This document shows, one piece after another, positions 33,443 through 42,654 of a DNA stretch of 64,000 nucleotides (positions within the stretch are counted from its first letter, which is position 1; every line of letters begins with the position of its first letter). The notes under the pieces were generated by a model. It saw only the letters and a program-made list of their open reading frames with translations. It was not told the DNA's origin and ran no database searches. The position numbers and the translations under genes were made by a program. The stretch is from the NCBI GenBank assembly GCA_964565925.1, contig CAZMGV010000007.1:1-64000 (forward strand), given 5' to 3'. This stretch comes from CAZMGV01 sp964565925. GTDB lineage: Bacteria; JAGRBM01; JAHCIT01.

Positions 33443-35602
33443 ATGTTCCAGGCGTCGAACAACCGGCGACGAACGCTTCTGGCGTTCGCGGCGCTGGCCT
33501 TCTGTTTCGGCACCGCCGTGAGTGCATTTGCAGACGAAGCGCCGGTATTCGACTTTGTCAACCGGTACCTGCAGGCCGTTGTCCTGGACGGCCCGGTTAC
33601 GGCAGACCTTCAGCAGGCTCCACTCGCCTCGATCCGCGCCATGGCGCTGACGGAAAAAGGCTTCCAGTCCATACCGTTCCAGATAGATGAACGGCTGCCT
33701 GACGGCGGTTTTGTCACCGAGCGCGGCAAGTTCACCAAGGACGACACTCCCGGTGTGCTGGACGGCGAAGACGAAATCGTCGTCATGGCGCGCGACGTGG
33801 GCTTCCGGGCTCCGAAAACCGCGTGGCCGCAGGGAGTACTCAAATCTTCCGAAATCCAGGTGACCGATCCGACCACCGGCGCAACGGGTTTCGTTTACCT
33901 GTTCGCATTCGGCAGTACCGCAGTGCCGCGCCTGAGTGAACGCCGCTACATCAGCTACGACGCGACCAAAGACATGGTTTCCAGCGACACCTACCAGATC
34001 GGCTTCGACCATAAGTATCCGCTGATCATCAACTACGGCGTGTTCAAGCGGATGAACGATGCGGGCCGTGACCAGAACGTGATCGACCGCCTGAAAGTCA
34101 GGATCAAAGCGATCACTTCGGCCGGAGTTACTATCACACGGAACGAGGAGGAGTTCGACCAGGCGCTGACCGGCGTCAAGGTCGGCCCGGTCCGCGTCGT
34201 CCGGACACTGGAACTATCCGTGTCGATTCCGCCGATGCCCAAGGTTTCCATTACGGCGAACTTCCAGATCTACGCGGATTACGCCGATATTCCGGTGGAC
34301 TTCACGATCCCGGGACTTGTGAACCTGTTCCTGAAAGACATGACCGTCGATGTGGGCGTCGACTTCGACAAGATGAAGGGAATCACCTTCGCAACGCTTG
34401 AACGACCCAAGGGCACCTACGTGGACGGCCAGCAGCCGCAGAACGAGCGCGATATTCCCATGGGTTCCGAAGAATGGTTCATGATGCAGGGACGTGGGCT
34501 CAACACGTTCGTCGTGTTCGAGCTCGACAAGGAACTCAAGAAGCGGAAGCTCAAGAAAGAAATCCACTTCATGGATTCGGATACGGGTTCGAACCCGCCG
34601 GAATCCATTCCCGGCCAGCTTCCCGAGATCGGTTTCGAACTGTCTCAGTGGGGCGGTCTGGAAGCCAGGCTGTACCACTTCGAAGCCAAGCTTCATTTCC
34701 TCTGGGAAGCTCCCGCACAGGGCGGAAGCGGCTACTACAAATCGCTCAGCACTCCATTCAAGCTCACGGCGTCAGGGGGGGATGCGCCGTCGGTCGTTGC
34801 GCTCTATGAACAGGGCGATGCCGCCGGCGAGAAACTCGCCAACGCAGTCAAGGAAAAGCTGGGCGCGGTCGCACAGGCCAGTCCCGTCAAGAGCCTGACG
34901 AAACCGGCTACGGGCATGAAGCCGCCACCCGACATGGTCGTGATTGCCGGCGGTTCGCCGCTCCCGGCGATCCGGTCCCAGATTTCCCAGTCCGGCTCGG
35001 CGGCGATCGTGGTGGGTGACGAATCCCGGGTGCTTGACGACGGCGTCGTCTCCGTCGGCCTCAATGCCGGTCCGCGAGTGATGCTCAGCCTGCTCCGCCA
35101 GTTTTTCACCGGCCAGGTGAAAGCGGCGGTGGTGACCAACGGCCTGAGTAAACAGGTTCTCAAGGATATCCAGGAAAATGCACAGCGCTTTTCCATCGAA
35201 CTGGTGGCGGTGAAGGCCTCGCCGTCCGGAGAACTGGAAGCCTCCCAGCTGGCGGACGTGAACGCAGTGGTCGTCTGGTCGAACGACACCTGGACGGAGG
35301 GCGGGGGCAAGGCCTTCTCGGCCCTTCTGGCGTCGGCCAAAGGTCCCAAGGGCCCCGTGCCGGTGTTTACCAACAGCCGGGAACTTGTGGCGCTCGGAGC
35401 GGCGGTCGGCGCCGAACCGAATCTGGATCTGGGCGTGGACCTGCTGGCACTCACGGTTAACCGTTACCTCAAGGGCGAATCGATCGCACAGGGCGAATCG
35501 GCAGCATCCCAGCTCGTGAAGATCTATCTCAACAAGGAATCCGTGAAGTCCTCGAAACTGCTGGTTCCCCCGGCGCTGATCCGCATGGTCCAGACCATGT
35601 GA
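33443..35602 (+). CDS. Large secreted protein of unknown function
   Basis: 719 aa from ATG 33443 (a TTG directly before it is less likely). The signal peptide ends near VSAFA, residues 26-30. Residues ~35-460 are beta-rich and not recognised; conserved-looking stretches include LPDGGFVTERGKFTKDDTPGVLDGEDEIVVMARD and DIPMGSEEWFMMQGRG. From about residue 475 the chain resembles the two-lobed fold of ABC-type substrate-binding proteins (PF04392-like), ending with a VPVFTNSRELVALGAAVGAEPNLDLGVDLLALTVNRYLKG-like segment. This could be a ligand-binding domain fused to a beta-domain; the assignment is tentative. Confidence 0.7.
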   Translation: MFQASNNRRRTLLAFAALAFCFGTAVSAFADEAPVFDFVNRYLQAVVLDGPVTADLQQAPLASIRAMALTEKGFQSIPFQIDERLPDGGFVTERGKFTKDDTPGVLDGEDEIVVMARDVGFRAPKTAWPQGVLKSSEIQVTDPTTGATGFVYLFAFGSTAVPRLSERRYISYDATKDMVSSDTYQIGFDHKYPLIINYGVFKRMNDAGRDQNVIDRLKVRIKAITSAGVTITRNEEEFDQALTGVKVGPVRVVRTLELSVSIPPMPKVSITANFQIYADYADIPVDFTIPGLVNLFLKDMTVDVGVDFDKMKGITFATLERPKGTYVDGQQPQNERDIPMGSEEWFMMQGRGLNTFVVFELDKELKKRKLKKEIHFMDSDTGSNPPESIPGQLPEIGFELSQWGGLEARLYHFEAKLHFLWEAPAQGGSGYYKSLSTPFKLTASGGDAPSVVALYEQGDAAGEKLANAVKEKLGAVAQASPVKSLTKPATGMKPPPDMVVIAGGSPLPAIRSQISQSGSAAIVVGDESRVLDDGVVSVGLNAGPRVMLSLLRQFFTGQVKAAVVTNGLSKQVLKDIQENAQRFSIELVAVKASPSGELEASQLADVNAVVVWSNDTWTEGGGKAFSALLASAKGPKGPVPVFTNSRELVALGAAVGAEPNLDLGVDLLALTVNRYLKGESIAQGESAASQLVKIYLNKESVKSSKLLVPPALIRMVQTM

Positions 35603-35645
35603 TGCGCCGTAGCCGGACGCTCGGCGTTCCGGCTACCCTGTCCCG

Positions 35646-36596
35646 ATGGCTCCAATCACCCGTTTTGAACAGATGGTCGAAAGAATGCGACGGACCGCTC
35701 CGGCGCGGGTTGCTGCCGTAATGGGCCATGACGAGGATACGGTCCGTTCGCTGGCACGCGCCTCGAAAGAATCCCTTGCCCGGGGCGTGATCTATTCGGA
35801 CCGCGCACTGACGGAAAAGACGATCAAGGCCGTGGGTGCGGACCCGGGAGCTTTCGAGATCTGCCACTTTCCCGATCCCCTTGAAGCGGCGAAGGCCGCC
35901 GTCGCCAGTATCAAGGCGTGCGAGAACCAGGTGCTGATGAAGGGCCTGATCCATACGGATGACTTTCTTCATGCCGTGCTAGACCGCGAAAAGGGACTCC
36001 GGGATTCGAAGCTTATCTCTCACTGTTTTATTCTCGAGGCCACTCATTTGGGACGTCTGCTGTTCGTCACCGACGCAGCGGTGAATGTCGCGCCGGATTT
36101 CGCCAAGAAGGCGATTATCGCGCGTAATGCCATCGGCCTCGCCCGCGAATTCGGAATTGAGCGGCCCAGGGTGGCGGCGCTTGCGGCCGTCGAACTGGTA
36201 AATCCGGAGATGCCAGCGACCCAGGATGCGGCATTGCTGGCGCTCATGAGCATGCGCGGCCAGTTCCAGTATGGCGTCGTGGACGGGCCGTTCGCTCTTG
36301 ATAACGCCGTGAGCGAACGGGCCGCACGTATCAAGGGAATCCAGAACGAAGTCGCTGGAAAAGCGGACATCCTGCTGGTGCCGGATATTGAGGCCGGGAA
36401 TATGCTGGCGAAGGCGTTCGCCTTCATCTCCGGTGGCCGGGTCGCAGGCATCATCATCGGTGCCCGTGTACCGATCGTGCTCACGTCACGGGCCGACACC
36501 GACGACGCCAAATATTTTTCACTGGTGGCGGCGGCCTATACCTCCCAGATTGAGATGGGAATGGTGAAAATGAGCCATAGGACGCGGGACGCCTGA
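35646..36596 (+). CDS. Phosphate acyltransferase (phosphotransbutyrylase-like)
   Basis: 316 aa, PTA/PTB superfamily. It exchanges CoA and phosphate on an acyl group. MKGLIHTDDFLHAVLDREKGLR, then SHCFILEA and FVTDAAVNVAPD, resemble the phosphate butyryltransferase/enoyl-CoA-hydratase-linked PTA group; ADILLVPDIEAGNMLAKAF is the C-terminal substrate motif. The acyl chain length is uncertain. A carboxylate kinase partner is not adjacent, but an acetate kinase gene lies 20 kb downstream at 56695. Confidence 0.84.
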   Translation: MAPITRFEQMVERMRRTAPARVAAVMGHDEDTVRSLARASKESLARGVIYSDRALTEKTIKAVGADPGAFEICHFPDPLEAAKAAVASIKACENQVLMKGLIHTDDFLHAVLDREKGLRDSKLISHCFILEATHLGRLLFVTDAAVNVAPDFAKKAIIARNAIGLAREFGIERPRVAALAAVELVNPEMPATQDAALLALMSMRGQFQYGVVDGPFALDNAVSERAARIKGIQNEVAGKADILLVPDIEAGNMLAKAFAFISGGRVAGIIIGARVPIVLTSRADTDDAKYFSLVAAAYTSQIEMGMVKMSHRTRDA

Positions 36597-36619
36597 TCTC
36601 TACGGCACGGAACCGTTTT

Positions 36620-37801
36620 TCAGTCGACGGGTTGCGCGGCGCCGCCGCTACGCGCGATGAAAACAGCCCCGGTGACCGGCGCGCCGGCCGGCGCGGCTGC
36701 CGCGAACAGGTCTCCGCCGTACAGCGTTTCGTCGTCCAGTCCGGTCACGAACCGGTCGTTCACGTACAGCTCGGACCATCGGCCTTCGTGAACGATCCGT
36801 ACACGGGTTTCGGCTGGGCTGTCTGCGAGATGGGGTATTTTTCCCGAAGCAATGTTCACCGGTTTACCCTTGCCGTTCTGCAGGGATAGCTTCCAGCCCG
36901 AAAGGCCGAGCGCGAAAACGTAACCGGTCCTGAGCGACGGCGTCCGGGATTTCCCCGTGGTGGCATTCCAGTAGACCGTAAGCTCCCGTGCGCCGGGCCG
37001 TTGAAGCACCGCTTCCGCGATCCAGGCGCTTTGGCCGACGGGCAGCGTTCCAAGGTGCTGCCAGCCCGGCGGCAGTTGACCGGCTTCCAGTGGCCGTGAC
37101 GCCGCGGCCGCGTCTTGTACGGTCATCCCGAGCAGCGGAGTCGTGTAGGCATGCGGTTTCCGGATGGACGGCGGGCGGTCGGAAACGGACTGACCCAGCT
37201 GGGGGCTCGTGTCGCTGCGGATCCTGTAATCGGAGACCAGACGGGCGCAGCCGTCGGCGGGAGCTTCCTCGGCGACAATCCACCGTCCGAGCGGCTGACC
37301 GGATTCGTCGTACCACCACAACCGTTTCCCGGTCCGGATCAGCGCGGCCTTGCCGCCCGCGACGCAGGGCACAGAACCATTCAGTTCCAGTTTCTCGGTA
37401 AAGGGGAGCAGTTCGAGAAGGTCGTCTTTCAGATTGGAAGCAAGCGTGGCGGCTTTCGCGGAAGATCCGTCAGCCGATCCGGCAAACCACTTCTTGCGGA
37501 GACAGTCGTAGATTCGCACTTTACCCGCCATTTTCCCGGCCTTGGCGGATATGTCCAGATTCACGCTGAGCACGTATTCCGGGCGCGGCCTGTCGGGGCA
37601 CACAGGTGCAGGCGAAGAAAAACCGGTCACCGGAACGATGGTATACCGGTCCGTATGGATCAGTTTCTGTTCGAGTTCAGTGCTGAGATTGCGGGAACGG
37701 TCCGACGCAACGGTGATTCCGATGACGGTACGGGCCGTTGCCAGTCCAGGGGCCAGCACCGGGAAGAGCAGGGCGAGAGCTACCGTCTGGAACCGGATCA
37801 C
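36620..37801 (-). CDS. Periplasmic protein of unknown function, coupled to a diguanylate cyclase
   Basis: 393 aa from GTG 37801, chosen because it starts a signal peptide (IRFQTVALALLFPVLAPGLATA) and overlaps the upstream stop as GTGA; earlier starts lie inside the cyclase gene. The mature N-terminus ARTVIGITVASDRSRNLSTELEQKLI with a later YVLSVNLDISAKAGKMAGKVRIYD resembles FlgO/TolB-N-like folds (weak). A Pro/Ser-rich middle follows, then a possible lectin- or concanavalin-like beta-domain (TVYWNATTG ... SELYVNDRFVTGLDD). Translational coupling suggests it senses or works with the cyclase. Confidence 0.72.
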   Translation of the reverse strand: MIRFQTVALALLFPVLAPGLATARTVIGITVASDRSRNLSTELEQKLIHTDRYTIVPVTGFSSPAPVCPDRPRPEYVLSVNLDISAKAGKMAGKVRIYDCLRKKWFAGSADGSSAKAATLASNLKDDLLELLPFTEKLELNGSVPCVAGGKAALIRTGKRLWWYDESGQPLGRWIVAEEAPADGCARLVSDYRIRSDTSPQLGQSVSDRPPSIRKPHAYTTPLLGMTVQDAAAASRPLEAGQLPPGWQHLGTLPVGQSAWIAEAVLQRPGARELTVYWNATTGKSRTPSLRTGYVFALGLSGWKLSLQNGKGKPVNIASGKIPHLADSPAETRVRIVHEGRWSELYVNDRFVTGLDDETLYGGDLFAAAAPAGAPVTGAVFIARSGGAAQPVD

Positions 37802-39096
37802 GGCTTGTCTGGCCTCCGGTCGGCTCCTGCCACCAGAGCTCCCAAAAATTGCGACCCGGATCCCTGCTCCAGATCGGGGGTCCAGCTGCTCGCCCGGTTC
37901 CGGCCGGCATCCTTCGAGGCATAGAGGGCCAGGTCGGCTTTGCGGATAATGTCGGGCATCGATTTGCCGTCCGTGGGGCAGGAGGCACATCCCGCCGACA
38001 GATTGACCGGGAACGTCCGGCCGCCGGGCAGTTCCACCGGCAGGCGGCCCGCCAGTTCTCTCACCCGCTCGGCGTATTTGAGTGCGCCCTCGCGGGTGGC
38101 ACCCTTCAGCCGGACAATAAATTCGTCGCCGCCCAGCCGCGCACAGACGTCGCCTTCGCGGGCGGCCGCGCGGATCGCCTCGGCCGCGTGACGGATCAGA
38201 TCCGTTCCCTTCTCATGGCCGAAGTTGTCGTTGACCAGCTTCAGGTTGTCGGCATCGAACAGGACGATCGAGTAGGGCCAGTCCGATTTCCGGTCCGGCA
38301 GTGCCGCAAAAAACTTGAACGTATAGAGGCCGGTCGTGTCGTCTCTCACGGTTTCGCGCAGAATCTGCTCGTTCAGCGAGCGGGTGATGTTTTCAAATGC
38401 GCCGGACAGATAGCTCGCTGTCCACAGAAACGAGACCGGCCAGATCAGCATCGTCATGGACTGCTTGTCCCCCGGATCGCCGAACGAAAAGGCGGCGGCG
38501 AGCAGGATTGTCGCCGCGATCACCTTGGCGACCGCGGTGACCCGGGTTTGTGTCGGGGCGGCGTTCAGGATGACGAGCAGGTAGAGGAAAACGAAAGGGC
38601 TCTCGACCCCGCCGGTGATTGCCACTGCCACCGTGATCCAGAGCAGGTCGATCCAGCCCTCGACCATCAGTTTCGTGCGGGCGGACAGGATCCGTTCGGG
38701 CAGCAGGTAGTGGAACAGGAACGTCTGGTAGATGACGAACAGCGGAATGAGCCGCTCGGTGGAGAGCCAGGCTTCCAGCCAGGGATGAGCGACCGGAAGC
38801 ACCTTGTACTCCGCCCGGCCCGCGAATTCGTAGACCATTGACGTCCGGGGTGTGACAAAATCGTGAAGAAGAAGCAGCCCCGCCATGGTGAAATGCAGGA
38901 TCCGGGAGACCTTCGAGTAGGCGCGGAACCGCTCGACATCGATCGCTTTCTGGATATTGGAAGCCTGAAGGAACTGGTCCTGACCGGCTCCGTCCATGGG
39001 GAAACTGACAGGCACGGGCGGCGCGTCCCTGGGGGCGCTCGATTTTTTCGGTATGAGCGGTTCGTCGTCCTTCACGGGAGTTCTGCCCTTCCGCAT
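37798..39096 (-). CDS. Membrane-bound diguanylate cyclase (GGDEF)
   Basis: 432 aa. A proline-rich cytoplasmic start (1-45) is followed by about six transmembrane helices (roughly 65-235) with little periplasmic loop, then a GGDEF domain (about 255-415). The active-site motif GGDEF is exact at residues 322-326, and an inhibitory I-site RxxD (R313-D316) sits five residues before it. It should therefore make c-di-GMP and be product-inhibited. No EAL/HD-GYP domain. Its stop overlaps the next gene. Confidence 0.92.
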   Translation of the reverse strand: MRKGRTPVKDDEPLIPKKSSAPRDAPPVPVSFPMDGAGQDQFLQASNIQKAIDVERFRAYSKVSRILHFTMAGLLLLHDFVTPRTSMVYEFAGRAEYKVLPVAHPWLEAWLSTERLIPLFVIYQTFLFHYLLPERILSARTKLMVEGWIDLLWITVAVAITGGVESPFVFLYLLVILNAAPTQTRVTAVAKVIAATILLAAAFSFGDPGDKQSMTMLIWPVSFLWTASYLSGAFENITRSLNEQILRETVRDDTTGLYTFKFFAALPDRKSDWPYSIVLFDADNLKLVNDNFGHEKGTDLIRHAAEAIRAAAREGDVCARLGGDEFIVRLKGATREGALKYAERVRELAGRLPVELPGGRTFPVNLSAGCASCPTDGKSMPDIIRKADLALYASKDAGRNRASSWTPDLEQGSGSQFLGALVAGADRRPDKP

Positions 39097-39200
39097 GGAC
39101 CCTGAACGCCACTCAGCCAGCTTGCCGGTCGCGGTTGCATCCGGTTAGTTTCCGGTCCTGCAAGGTTCACAGCACGACGAGAGGGAGAGGCAGCCAAGCC

Positions 39201-40952
39201 ATGTCCGACGCCACCGAAAACGAACTGATCAAGAAGATGCCGGTCCGGTGCAACCTGACCGACTACGAAAAAACGTACCGCGAGTTCAACTGGGAGAGCC
39301 TGCGCTCCGAGTTCAACGGGTTCACCGGCGACCGGGTGAACATGGCGTATGAGTGTATTGACCGTCATTGCGAAAACGGGCGCAAGAACAAGGTGGCCAT
39401 GTACTGGGTGGGCGGCGACGCTCCCCATTTCGACATCAAGCTTTTCACGTACAACGACATGCGCAAGCTGTCGAACCGGTTCGCGAACCTGCTCACCCGC
39501 CTCGGCGTTACCGAGGGTGACCGGGTCTTCTTCTTCCTCCCGCGTATCCCGGCTCTGTACTATGGTATTCTGGGGTCCTTCAAGGCGGGGGCGATCGCAG
39601 GCCCGCTTTTCGCGGCGTTCGGACCGGAGGCCGTCCGGGACCGTGTGAAGGATTCGGGCGCGGTCCTGCTGGTCACGACTCCTGAACTGTACGAGAAAAT
39701 CGCATCGATCCGCGGCGAACTGACGGATCTGAAGAACGTCCTGTTCGTGGGCAGCAAGGTGCCGCCGGGTCCGGGACACCTGTCGCTTGGCGATGAGCTC
39801 GACAAGTGCGGCGACGATTACCAGGTGAAACGCCTCGACTGGGAAGCCCCGATGCTCGTTCACTACACGTCCGGCACGACCGGCAAGCCCAAGGGGATCG
39901 TCCACGTCCACAAGGCGATGTACGGCCATCTCATTACCGGCAAATGGGTGCTCGATCTGCGCGAGGACGACGTCTACTGGTGCACGGCCGATCCGGGCTG
40001 GGTGACCGGCACGAGCTACGGCATCTTCGCGCCGTGGCTGAACGGCGCTTCGCAGGTGGTCTACGAAGGCCGGTTCTCGGCGGATAACTGGTACGCAGTT
40101 ATGGAGCAGCTCGACGTGACCGTGTGGTACACGGCGCCAACGGCGCTGCGCATGCTCATGAAGGCCGGCGACGCGCTGGTGAAGAAGTTCAAGTTCAAAT
40201 CCCTGCGTCACATCCTGTCGGTCGGCGAACCGCTCAACGCTGAAGTCGTCCGCTGGGGCATGAAGGTGTACGGCCTGCCGATTCACGACACCTGGTGGAT
40301 GACCGAAACCGGTGCGATGATGATCGTGAATTTCCCCTGTAACGCCATCAAGCCGGGTTCCATGGGCAAGCCGATGCCGGGAGTGCACGCGGCGATCATT
40401 GACGGTGACGGCAAGGAACTGGAACCGGGTAAAGAAGGGTTCCTGGCGCTGCGTCCGCCCTGGCCATCGATCATGCGGCAGATCTGGAAGAACCCGGACA
40501 AGTTCAACGAGTATTTCCGGATCAAGGGGTGGTACTTCTCCGGCGACACCGCCATGATGGATGCGGACGGCTACTTCTGGTTCGTGGGGCGTGCCGACGA
40601 CGTTATCAAGACATCGGGACACCGCGTGGGACCGTTCGAAGTCGAATCGGCGCTGGTGGAACACCCGGCGGTCGCCGAAGCCGGCGTGATCGGCCGGCCC
40701 GACCCGGAAGGTATCCGGGGCGACATCATCAAGGCGTTCGTGTCGCTGCGCGCGGGTTATACCGCCAGCGACCAGCTCAAGAAAGAGATACAGGAGCACG
40801 TCAAGAAGGTGCTCGCTTCGCACGCTGTACCGCGCGATATCGAGATCGTCACGGCGCTGCCCAAGACCCGTTCCGGCAAGATCATGCGCCGCGTGCTGAA
40901 AGCCCGCGAATTGGGCCAGGACCCGGGCGACGTGAGCGGTCTGGAAGATTAG
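39201..40952 (+). CDS. acsA: Acetyl-CoA synthetase (AcsA-type acyl-CoA synthetase)
   Basis: 583 aa from ATG 39201, preceded by GAGGGAGAGG; an in-frame start at 39135 is unlikely. ANL-superfamily enzyme that activates acetate (or a short acyl acid) through an acyl-AMP. P-loop YTSGTTGKPKG, the WWMTETGAMM region, WYFSGDTAMMDADGYFWFVGRADDVIK hinge and the C-terminal lysine motif TRSGKIMRR are present. Its length is closer to the ~570-aa Bacillus-type AcsA than to the ~650-aa Acs. The KIMRR lysine could be acetyl-regulated as in relatives. Confidence 0.9.
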   Translation: MSDATENELIKKMPVRCNLTDYEKTYREFNWESLRSEFNGFTGDRVNMAYECIDRHCENGRKNKVAMYWVGGDAPHFDIKLFTYNDMRKLSNRFANLLTRLGVTEGDRVFFFLPRIPALYYGILGSFKAGAIAGPLFAAFGPEAVRDRVKDSGAVLLVTTPELYEKIASIRGELTDLKNVLFVGSKVPPGPGHLSLGDELDKCGDDYQVKRLDWEAPMLVHYTSGTTGKPKGIVHVHKAMYGHLITGKWVLDLREDDVYWCTADPGWVTGTSYGIFAPWLNGASQVVYEGRFSADNWYAVMEQLDVTVWYTAPTALRMLMKAGDALVKKFKFKSLRHILSVGEPLNAEVVRWGMKVYGLPIHDTWWMTETGAMMIVNFPCNAIKPGSMGKPMPGVHAAIIDGDGKELEPGKEGFLALRPPWPSIMRQIWKNPDKFNEYFRIKGWYFSGDTAMMDADGYFWFVGRADDVIKTSGHRVGPFEVESALVEHPAVAEAGVIGRPDPEGIRGDIIKAFVSLRAGYTASDQLKKEIQEHVKKVLASHAVPRDIEIVTALPKTRSGKIMRRVLKARELGQDPGDVSGLED

Positions 40953-41035
40953 AACGGGGTGTTTCGAGGCTGGCAATAACGGTTTTGCCTCTTGGCGGAC
41001 TGATCCTCTAGCGTCTCGGCGCGGAGGGAAGCGTC

Positions 41036-41860
41036 ATGTCAAAGGTTGTTCTTATCACGGGCGGAAACAGCGGTATCGGTGCGGCAGCGGCCAAGGCGCT
41101 TGCGGCCAAGGGCTATGACGTCGTCATCGCCTGCCGGAACCAGGAAAAAGCGGCGGCCGTGGCCGGCGAGATCAAGACGGTGGGCGGCAAAATCGAGGTG
41201 ATGAAGCTCGATCTGGGATCGTTCAAGTCGATCCGTGCTTTCGCCGATGCGTTCAAAGCGAAATACAGCCAGCTCGATGTGCTGATCAATAACGCCGGCC
41301 TGTCACCCATCCGGAAGACAATCACCGAGGACGGCTTCGAGCAGCAGTTCGGTGTGAACTACCTGGGCCACTTCCTGCTCACGCATCTGCTGCTGGACCT
41401 GCTCAGGAAGAGCGCACCGGCGCGGATCGTGAACGTGTCGTCGATGATCCACCGGATCGGGTCGATTAACCCCAAGAGCTTCAAGGGCGACGCATTCTAC
41501 TTTTCACTCTTCGCCTACGGGCAGTCCAAGCTGGCAAACATTCTGTTCAGCAACGAACTCGCCCGCCGCTACGGCAAGGACGGGATCGTATCCAACGCGC
41601 TTCATCCGGGCGGCGTCGAGACGGACATTTACAACGAGCTGCCCAAGTGGCTTTATGCGCTTATCAAGCCGACGCTGATTTCGGCCGAGAAAGGAGCCAG
41701 TACAGTGGTTTTCCTGGCCGACAATCCGGCCGCCGCGAACATCACCGGCAAGTACCTGATCAAGAGCAAAGAGACCGGGACCTCAAAGAAGGCCCAGGAC
41801 GGGGAACTGGCAAAGCAGCTCTGGGACGATAGCCTCAAGCTGTGCGGTCTCGCGGCTTAA
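41036..41860 (+). CDS. Short-chain dehydrogenase/reductase
   Basis: 274 aa. Rossmann motif TGGNSGIG (8-15), the structural NNAG, catalytic serine strand IVNVSS and YxxxK as YGQSK. A basic residue pattern after strand 2 (ACRNQEKA) favours NADP(H). The overall pattern matches retinol-dehydrogenase/WW-oxidoreductase-like SDRs, which act on diverse carbonyls; the substrate is unknown. Start ATG, preceded by GCGGAGGGAAG. Confidence 0.88.
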   Translation: MSKVVLITGGNSGIGAAAAKALAAKGYDVVIACRNQEKAAAVAGEIKTVGGKIEVMKLDLGSFKSIRAFADAFKAKYSQLDVLINNAGLSPIRKTITEDGFEQQFGVNYLGHFLLTHLLLDLLRKSAPARIVNVSSMIHRIGSINPKSFKGDAFYFSLFAYGQSKLANILFSNELARRYGKDGIVSNALHPGGVETDIYNELPKWLYALIKPTLISAEKGASTVVFLADNPAAANITGKYLIKSKETGTSKKAQDGELAKQLWDDSLKLCGLAA

Positions 41861-41872
41861 TTTCCGGGGGAG

Positions 41873-41900
41873 TTGTTTCCTCAATCGGTTTCTATATACT
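41873..41900 (+). promoter_or_regulatory. Possible sigma-70 promoter of peroxiredoxin gene
   Basis: TTGTTT (41873-41878), 16 bp, TATACT (41895-41900). The -10 matches 5 of 6, the -35 only 3 of 6; predicted leader about 100 nt. The leader contains a perfect 10-bp palindrome GGTCCGGACC. Confidence 0.35.
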
Positions 41901-42007
41901 GCCGAACTTTAGACAGAGTCCAGATCGTAGAGAATTGAACCTCATGATCCGGTCCGGACCTGGTCGTCGGAACCAAACCATAAAACCATACGAATGGGAG
42001 ATTCGCC

Positions 42008-42604
42008 GTGAGTGTACTCGTCCAGAAACCCGCCCCTGATTTCGCCGCGCAGGCAGTGCTGCCTGACGGCTCCTTCAAGGAGATCAAACTTTCGAGCTAC
42101 AAGGGCAAGAACTATGTCGTTCTGTTCTTCTACCCGCTCGACTTCACTTTCGTCTGCCCGACGGAGATCATCGCCTTCTCGGACCGCGCCAAGGAGTTTG
42201 AAAAGCTCGGCGTGCAGCTTCTGTCGGTTTCGGTCGACAGCCAGTTCACGCACCTGGCGTGGCAGGAACGTCCCCGCACGGAAGGCGGACTTGGCAAGAT
42301 CAACTATCCGATGGTCGCCGACATCGGCGGCAAGATCGCCGAGAGCTACGATGTGCTGACGCCCGGCAACGTGGCGCTGCGCGGCCTGTTCCTGATCGAC
42401 AAGAACGGCCTTGTTCGTCACCAGGTGATCAACGACCTGCCGCTCGGCCGCAGTGTCGACGAGGCGCTCCGCATGGTGCAGGCGCTCCAGTATTTCGAGA
42501 AGAACGGCGAAGTCTGCCCGGCCGACTGGCACGAGGGCGATCTCACCATCAAGGCGAACCCGAAGGACAGCAAGAAGTTCTTCGAGAAGAAATACAAGAA
42601 ATAA
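42008..42604 (+). CDS. 2-Cys peroxiredoxin (AhpC/Prx1 type)
   Basis: 198 aa. Reduces hydrogen peroxide, organic peroxides and peroxynitrite. The peroxidatic cysteine is C50 in FTFVCPTEI; the resolving cysteine is in the C-terminal EVCPADW, so this is a typical 2-Cys enzyme. The C-terminal KKFFEKKYKK tail replaces a YF motif, which usually makes Prxs less sensitive to overoxidation. Start GTG 42008 with GGGAG upstream. No dedicated AhpF/thioredoxin gene is adjacent. Confidence 0.94.
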   Translation: MSVLVQKPAPDFAAQAVLPDGSFKEIKLSSYKGKNYVVLFFYPLDFTFVCPTEIIAFSDRAKEFEKLGVQLLSVSVDSQFTHLAWQERPRTEGGLGKINYPMVADIGGKIAESYDVLTPGNVALRGLFLIDKNGLVRHQVINDLPLGRSVDEALRMVQALQYFEKNGEVCPADWHEGDLTIKANPKDSKKFFEKKYKK

Positions 42605-42624
42605 GCCGGGCCTGACCCGTCTGG

Positions 42625-42654
42625 AAACGCCGCCCCGGAAACGGTGCGGCGTTT
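42625..42654 (+). terminator. Rho-independent terminator after peroxiredoxin gene
   Basis: 9-bp stem AAACGCCGC/GCGGCGTTT (42625-42633/42646-42654) with a 12-nt loop, running into TTTATTT. Confidence 0.75.

Noticed and set aside
39072..40976. Very long antisense ORF (634 codons) opposite the acetyl-CoA synthetase gene
   Set aside because: High-GC shadow ORF; no domain, signal or ribosome site, while the plus strand encodes an intact enzyme.
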